The notes below the pieces were generated by a model. That model searched no databases, was not told the origin of the DNA, and saw only the letters and a program-made list of their open reading frames with translations. Shown here piece by piece: positions 57,139 to 64,000 of a DNA stretch of 64,000 nt. A program made the position numbers and the translations under genes. This DNA comes from Epiperipatus broadwayi (lineage: Eukaryota; Onychophora; Udeonychophora; Euonychophora; Peripatidae): positions 10,001 through 74,000 of the forward strand of contig JAQFVV010013343.1 in assembly GCA_028023455.1 (NCBI GenBank). Reading direction: 5' to 3'. How positions within the stretch are numbered: the stretch's first letter is position 1; each line of letters begins with the position of its first letter.

Positions 57139-60100
57139 AACAATATTTATAAATTAATATAATATGTATTTGTAATTATTAAATTCATATAAAAGATATG
57201 TATTTGTAACTATAAGTTGTAACTATTTTAATATGTCACATTTGTAACCATAATAAATATTTAGATAGGGGAAATTATTAATTATTAGATATATGCCTAT
57301 CCAATCTGTACCATTTGTAACTATATTAATTCTTCATAGCATAGATAAAGAAATTATAGAATCACTGTGCCACTTGAAAATATCAGCATTAAAGATTCTT
57401 GGTATTTATTTATATATTGGGGCAGTCATTTGAACAATAAAACATACTGGCCATTGTCATCTAATAAAAATAATATTAAATATAGCAACTGAATAAAAGT
57501 ACCCACTGTGAGATTCCTGGAGTGCCTTATGCTTATCTCCAATACTAGGTTCTTCTAACAAAGAATCCTTCCTATTCTTCTTTCCAAATATATAAGACCA
57601 TTCATGGTCATATGCACACACGGGTGCTATTCATGACAACTTATAAAAAAATATATTTTATAAAACTAATATTATGAAGTTGGAAAGGGATGATATCACT
57701 CTTTATTCAGTTTAGCTAAGTACATGTGTTTTCCCATGAGCGCCACTAGATTGTTTTCAATCTAGATAAGTATCTATTTATAGTGTACTTGAGTTCAAAC
57801 TCATTCAGTACATATTTATTACACATGACTTGGATGACTATTGAACAAAAATGACATTCTTACATTTTATCTATATTGATAAAATTACAAGATCCCAATA
57901 TTACCAAAGTTTATACTATAGATCAAAGATTCTTATAGACATTGCTAGCTCATTAGCGTATATTGATGAACAGACTAGTATAATCCTATTAATGGCTTCC
58001 AAACAAGCATGTGAAGACCATTATTGATATTGATGGCCATTTAACTAGATTATTTATCACAATAAAGGTAATAATGATGATGATGATAATAATATCATAA
58101 TAATGATAATAATAGTGATATCATAATAATGATTATAATAGTGATGATGATACCAGCCATGGCTTATCAATAAACTCACAACAATAAATTCATCTTTATA
58201 AACTTATAGGCATCTATTAAAATTATCCTATTTCATACTGGGATTTAATAATAGTAATGGTGATGATTGATCATCATGAATCTCTTTGCATAATATTCAA
58301 TTTTCTATAAACCCCTATTTACTAAAATATATTCATTACGCTAAACATTAAATTTAATGATTATAATTTATTAATGATGATTGATGGCGATCATAACTTT
58401 TATATAGTATTATTTGAAACATTTTTAACTAATAACATGATATCCATCTTTGATGAGGATGATCTAAATTCATGGACACAACACAATTTTAGCTTTCTAT
58501 GTTGAACTATAATTATCAAAATTTGGTTATTCTCAAGCATAATCCTTAAATACTTAAATATCAACATTCTAGTTTACCTATTATTTTGCGGATGCTTAAT
58601 ATTTGCAAGTGATTGCTCAATATATACGAATGGTAATACTTAATAACTGCGAGCAATGATGATGAATTAAAATGATAGAATTAAGACAAAAAAAAAACAC
58701 AATATTCTTAATAATAACTCGGAAACCAATTAAGATATATAATTATATTTTATTAACACTACTACTCTTTCTTTCCTTCTTTAAAGTCAAATCGACAATT
58801 AAATAAATGGCTTATTAATATAAAAATTTATATAAGTATAAGCAAATAAACTTAATATATAGGTTTGTCATTTTTCTTGATATCTCAAAATAAGCTGACT
58901 TAAATCAATATTAGAAAAAAAAAAATACATATTCTATAAATGCTTATTTAAGACTTTTCTTACTCATCATATCATAAAATAAATTTCAGGTGAAACTTGT
59001 ATATGTTATTTCATTTCCATTCAAATGTAATGCCCTACTTTTCAATTTACCATTTTAAACTAATCATATATAACCTATTCTTTGATGTGTTTGGATAAGC
59101 AGTTACACATTCACGCATTCGGTAATGTTAACATATATGTTTAAAATGTATACCCATAAATTACATATATAAAAATATCTTTTTCTTTTGCAACCTTATA
59201 GCGAAAGAAAATAAAATACATATATTAATTTTTAATATGCAACAAGATAAAATAAAAATAAAAAACATTATAAATGCATATATCTATAGGTTGCTCATTA
59301 TCATTAACAACTGAAGAACAATTAAAAAAAAAACATTTCAACATTACAATATATAATAAAAAAAACAAAAAAAAATAATGAAAAATTTAAGTTTAAAGAT
59401 TTAAACTATGTTTGTGCTATGTTGTGAGATATTGCAAATAACTATAGATAAACAAGTCTTTAATGTTTCTGTATCAAAAAAGAAAATTGCTTTGACCAGT
59501 AAATTAAGGTTTACTTTTAATAAGTAAAAGAATAAAATCGGTTAAAGAAAGTTCATATTTACCCGTCTACTTTTTACTTCTTATTAATGTCCTGAGTTTG
59601 AATTTTCAGACTGCTTTTCTTTGCTCACCAACAACAACAACAACAAAAAAAGAAAGTTATTGCAGATACTTTTAAGATAATGCTGAATCAATTGACTTGC
59701 TTGTTTCTTCAATTCCATTATTATTCACTGTTGATTGGCTTCCTTCTACCATTTAAAAAAAAAGTTATTATAAGTACTTTGAATAAGTAGGTACCGGTGG
59801 ATTTGCTTGTCTCTCTCCTTTAAAAAAAATAATTGCTGTTGACACTTTAGATGATTGAGGTAAATCAACAAAAATTTGATTTATGGCTTCAAAATTGGTT
59901 CTACATGGCTGTTATAAATTTTCTTTTCCTCCTATTTCCTCTTCTCCATTCATTCGAAGGTAATGAGATTTTAATTATCCAGGAACTTGAAACAAAGCAT
60001 TCCATATTGCTTGTGTGGTTGGCTTCAAAATCTATCATTTTGTTGGTTATTACTGGATACATGACTTCATAGACAGATCAGCGATTTTGACTCATTCTGT

Positions 60101-61030
60101 ATTAACCAGGAAGCAGAAAAAAATGGTTTAGCAATGCAGAGGCATAGTATTATGCATAACCAAATATGTTAATATCATTTTTATATAATTATTACTAACT
60201 TCTAATAAATTCAATCTTGTTCCATTTCTCTCCTCTTCTTTAATATTGCTGGAAATTGCTTTATATAAACGCACATTTCATTTGCTCTTTTTTTTTCAAC
60301 TTTCAAAGAGTGAGAAAAAAAATATTAAAGCGTTCACTCTCTTTTAAAAAAAAAAATCAGAGCTTACATTTCTGCTTAAGAATAATAACAAGGAAGGACC
60401 GACTGAGTTGAGTCTCAAAATAATAATAATAATCTGAGTGACTCTCTCTCTAAAAAAATTAATGACTAACTCATCATCTCTCTAAAGAAATTTAAGACTA
60501 ACTGATTAAAAAAATTGTTTCAATCATTTATATCGCGAATTTCAACCAAAGAAAAAAAAACATCTGGAAATCTTTATCTTAAAATAAAAATCAAAGCTTC
60601 ACAAGTTTGACGTCGGTCACAATCAATAAAGACTTAAAATTGATCGCTATCGTTATCTACATCAAAGCACCTCTTTTGTAAAAATAATCTTAAGACACAG
60701 ATACCAACAAACCTGGAATCTATAGCCATCAGGAATACGTGTAAAAGCATTATTGTGTTTGAACAGATGTATTCATTCTTTCACACGTGTACATTTTTTA
60801 TCTCCTAATCTAACGATCTTAATTGCCTTATTTTACACTTTTCTGATTTACTCTATTTTAACAAAATGAAAGTTAAATAAATTTAACACATACTATTTAA
60901 TAAAAAAAAATTATATAATAAATCACAAAACTGCTTATTCATAATAATAAATCTATACATATAAATCTCTGTATGTATAAAAGAAAAAAAATTTTTTTTA
61001 AATAATTGAATACTATATATATATATCTAC
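57136..61030. other. Non-coding sequence left of the Ty3-type element, may include its 3' LTR
   Basis: No coding domain. On the minus strand, just after the pol stop, GGGGGTGAGGCAAATGTAGA (about 61028-61047) looks like a polypurine tract followed by an LTR start TGTAG. TTTATATAAAGC on the minus strand (about 60262) could be the U3 TATA box. The LTR end cannot be located without the 5' LTR, which lies outside the window. Confidence 0.35.
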
Positions 61031-61079
61031 ATTTGCCTCACCCCCAAACAAAAAAAAATTTTGAATATAAAAAAATTGC

Positions 61080-61720
61080 TTAGGTCATGAGTGCCATTGG
61101 TTTTAGGCTACGTACATTATATGTGCCTTTTACTCCTTCTGACGATTGTAGTACAAATGCATTTTCCCCTTTTCTTTCCTTGAGCATGAATGGCCCTTCA
61201 TATATATTATAGAACTTTTTGAATGTATGCTTCTGCGGGTCGCTAACATGAGGAGTTTTAACAAGGACATGATCGCCTACTTTGAACTGAGTGGGTTTCT
61301 TTGGATCTTTAGCAATCCGTTTCTTAGCCATTCCTTGCAGGTTATTTTTTGCTCTTTCCACTAGGGTCTCTCTACTGATTTCTTCCTCCTTTATGCTGGG
61401 CAGTGGAGTCTTTATAAGGTTTGGTTCTCTCTTTCCATAATGTAGGTGAGTTGGGGCAAATTTTGTGGATTCATTTTGGGTGATATTAATATACCCAACC
61501 ACTTTGCCTAATTGTTTAACCCAACTCTTATGATGGCCCTCCAAGTAAACCCTTAGCAATCTCCCTAACTCCCTTATGACTCTTTCACAGGGGTTAGATT
61601 GGGGGTTACGAATGGAACTTAGGACATGTTTAATCCCTTGGTGCTGTAACCATCGGTTCCACTCCTTGGAGAGAAAAGAGGTGGCATGGTCTGTTAGAAT
61701 AGTTCTTGGTTTTTATTCCT
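61080..61720 (-). pseudogene. Integrase C-terminal part (Ty3/gypsy pol remnant)
   Basis: The minus strand reads TILTDHATSFLSKEW, containing the second catalytic Asp, then SSIRNPQSNPCERVIRELG with the catalytic Glu of the DDE triad. The first Asp and the zinc-binding N-terminus are absent. The C-terminal domain shows STKFAPTHLHYGKREPN, FKVGDHVLVKTPHVSD and KKFYNIYEGPFMLKER, as in gypsy-group integrases. It ends at a TAA at 61078-61080, soon before the polypurine-like tract. The frame is open from about 61718 down but starts at a deletion scar. Integrase would join element cDNA to host DNA; this remnant cannot. Confidence 0.8.
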
Positions 61721-61892
61721 AAAATGACCAGTTTGATCTCTGGACAGCCACCTAAAGTATAACATGCTGGCAAAGGTTCACTGTCCAGATCATCACCTGT
61801 GTCCCAACCTAAATTCATTGTTAAAATATTGTCCTTGTTCCACAAGTTAGCAATGGGCTTCCGCAGTAGGGAACATTCCGTCGAGGCCCATT

Positions 61893-63833
61893 TTAGTTTG
61901 TTGGGTTAGCCTTAGTCATTATCTTTATAGACTTTTGCTGCACCTTATGTGGAGCATTATTACCAATTCCTGAGCAACTGGCTACTGGACTTCTATTTCT
62001 ATTAATCATGGGTCTACTTTGCATTTGTTGATGGGAATTATTCCCAGGCCTACCTATGTGTGGTTTACTGGGTTTTGTTGGAAAGTGTCTGCCTAGCTGA
62101 TTGTTTCCAACTCTCACACTGGAGACTTTATAATTATAGTTCTCCTTCCTCCTAGGATAACCTTCGGCCATATTTTCTGTGGCTCCTAGGGCATCTAACA
62201 TATCTGCCACTCTCTCTAGGGAGTATACATTAGCAGCTATTAGGGCCTGCTCTACTGGTTTTGGGAAGTTCCTTCTGGTTATACTAATGATTTGGTGCTC
62301 AGATAAGGGACATGCTGTAAGCATTTTTAAAGTAGCAGCCTGACTATGAAAGAACTGAGTATAAGTTCCTTCTCTAGGGGTATATTTTTGCTGACTAATT
62401 TTGTACTTAAGACTATCCTGTTTCTCTTCGCTCCAGAATGTTTGAAGTAGCATACTCTTAAAGTCCCCATATGTTTCGGGTCTATAAAAGAGTGCATGCC
62501 ACCAACTTTTTGCTGAGGCATGAAGGTGGTTGCTCACGACTGCTAATTTTTCTCGGTCATTTAGTCGACTCTAAGAAAACAGTTCATCGAGACCATTCAA
62601 ATATTCTATGGGATTTTCTCCATATTCACCCCTAAATACTTTCACTTGTATATATTTAGCTATGTTGCTACTTCTTCCCTCATTTATTAAACTATCTTCC
62701 TCTTCCTCTGTCCTTTTGGGACCCTTTTCTATTATCTACCCACTTTCTATTCCTATAGGATTATTCTCCTATATCTCGGGCCCTAAACTTTGTGGTATTC
62801 TACATGACCCACTACTTGAGGTTGCCTTAACTTGCATTTCTTTTATTTCTGTGAGTTTGTCTTCCATCATTATCAATAATTGATGGTTTAGGTCTTTTTC
62901 CTGGCAAGGCAGGTATTCTTTGACTTCCTCCACTACCATTCTCTGCTGATTTTCCAGCTTGTCATTAAAGTCAACTTGATCCTTCTGGCTATTGACTTCT
63001 AATTCTATTACACTTTGTTTTAAACTTTCTATTTCTTCTCTTGTGGTCCCTGTCATTTGCTCCCCTATACTCTGTACTTCTTTCTGTACTTTCTTTAGCT
63101 CATTATCTGATTTACCTTGCTTTTTTTCCAGATCTTTATATTCGACTTTTAACTGTTTCTGTACAGCAGCTACCTCTAATTTTAAAGTATTAATCTCACT
63201 ACTTACACTTTCTTTGAAATTATTCTGAGCTATTTTAAGGCTTTCATTTTTGTTGATCATTTTCTGATATCCTTCTTGTACAGCTACCAACTCTTCCTTT
63301 ACAACACTAAAACTTTTCTCCCAACTTTCATGACTTGTTGTAAATTTATCGGCAAGTTCCTTATATCTTATGTCACATCTGTCATCAAACTCTTGCCATT
63401 TGTTTTTTAATTCTATTTCAATATTCTCAATTTTTTTAGATTGTTGACCTATATCTAGCTTCATTTCCTGAGCTTGTTGGTCTAGTTTATTATCTAACCT
63501 TTGAGATTGTTCATCAAATTTCTGATTTATCTCTTGTTTCATTTCCTTCATCTCTTGTGATTGTTGATCAAATTTATTATCAAATTTCTGATTTATTTCT
63601 TGTGATTGTTGATCAAATTTATTATCAAATTTCTGATTTATTTCGTGTTTCATTTCCTTCATCTCTTGTGATTGTTGATCAAATTTATTATCAAATTTCT
63701 GATTTATTTCTTGTTTTATTTCCTTCAATTGTGCCATCATAATTTGCAACCACTCTGGAGGGCTTTTCTTTTCTACCTCCTCCTTTCCTTCAATGACAAA
63801 TTCTTTATCCCCTTCCATATTATTTTTTTTCAT
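61893..63833 (-). pseudogene. Gag polyprotein with three in-frame TAG codons
   Basis: The ATG at 63833 starts MKKNNMEGDKEF. Residues about 35-130 hold a tandem 21-residue repeat based on EINQKFDNKFDQQSQ, three heptads per unit, inside a coiled coil extending to about residue 320. The frame then stays open for about 290 further codons apart from TAG codons near 62766, 62736 and 62573. The capsid-like part reads YIQVKVFRGEYGENPIEYLN, HASAKSWWHALF, FKSMLLQTFWSEEKQ and REGTYTQFFHSQAATLK, typical of Ty3/gypsy capsid. It ends KANPTN-stop (TAA). No zinc knuckle was seen, so the nucleocapsid may be lost or replaced by the basic tail. Gag would form the particle shell in the cytoplasm. Confidence 0.75.
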
Positions 63834-64000
63834 ACGTATTTATAAACTTATATTACTGATTGCTTTTCGGCTTTATTCTGTTTGATTTATTATATTCTGA
63901 TTTATTCTGTTCTGATTTATTGTTCTGCTCCCTGATTTTCTATACATCCAGAGTCAAACACCTTTATCTATCCTCATATACCTTAAAATTTTCAACCACT

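Larger units (their letters stand above)
61030..64000 (-). mobile_element. Ty3/gypsy-type LTR retrotransposon, internally deleted, runs off the right edge
   Basis: Order on the minus strand: gag with a long coiled coil and a capsid-like region, then a short unidentified stretch, then only the end of integrase. Protease, reverse transcriptase, RNase H and most of integrase, about 3 kb in relatives, are missing. A polypurine-like tract follows pol. The 5' leader (63834-64000) is visible, but the 5' LTR is not. Gag contains three in-frame stops. The element is non-autonomous. Confidence 0.8.

Noticed and set aside
57136-61030. Firm annotation of a 3.9-kb 3' LTR
   Set aside because: A polypurine-like tract and TG start are visible, but the 5' LTR is outside the window and the proposed end at 57.13 kb rests only on the TGTTACAA(TA)n motif.

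Overview
This is a very AT-rich stretch of animal genomic DNA with no prokaryotic gene organisation. The only convincing host gene is one exon of a secreted leucine-rich-repeat (LRR) protein at 36.68-37.26 kb, with a splice acceptor before its ATG and a splice donor at its end. Its style (short signal peptide, Cys-rich N-cap, irregular LRRs) resembles LRR proteins that are abundant in chelicerates. Together with the mix of RTE, Penelope, L1/Tx1-like, Jockey-like and Ty3 elements, it suggests an invertebrate, possibly an arthropod/chelicerate. That assignment is tentative.

Most recognisable content is transposon-derived. From left to right: AT-rich sequence with a foldback repeat (3.3-3.7 kb); a 5'-truncated Jockey/CR1-like non-LTR element (13.72-14.88 kb, +) set between (ATT)n tracts; a foldback repeat carrying a hammerhead-ribozyme motif (15.02-15.36 kb); a decayed L1/Tx1-like element (15.6-20.29 kb, -) also set between (ATT)n tracts; a second, diverged copy of the 15 kb foldback (22.1-22.5 kb); another foldback (25 kb); a tandem array of a 406-bp hammerhead-bearing unit (26.5-27.5 kb); an RTE 3' fragment (27.6-28.2 kb, +); dispersed copies of the 406-bp family (29.9, 32.6 and probably 53.3 kb); a tRNA-like SINE (31.4 kb); the LRR exon; a Penelope-like element with inverted ends (40.56-42.43 kb); a near full-length but broken RTE (42.53-45.82 kb, -) with (TA)n at both ends; a third RTE fragment (52.6-52.96 kb, -); and a Ty3/gypsy-type LTR element (about 61.0 kb to the right edge, -) whose gag has in-frame stops and whose pol is largely deleted.

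The most interesting signal is self-cleaving RNA. Two sequence-unrelated repeat families carry the hammerhead core (CTGATGA, stem II, GAA), a short stem I, and a self-complementary 8-nt stem III of the kind expected for ribozymes that work as dimers. One family is a 406-bp head-to-tail array, the organisation known from animal retrozymes, and it shares this window with a Penelope-like element, the type of element thought able to mobilise them. A compensatory base-pair change in a diverged copy supports the RNA fold.

A second theme is microsatellites as element boundaries. RTE sits in (TA)n, L1/Tx1-like and Jockey-like elements in (ATT)n, and at least ten (TA)n tracts end in the same short motif, YACAA(TA)n, next to otherwise different sequence. 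There is also a technical flag: 19 bases at 50067-50085 match an Illumina adapter, suggesting an assembly artefact there.
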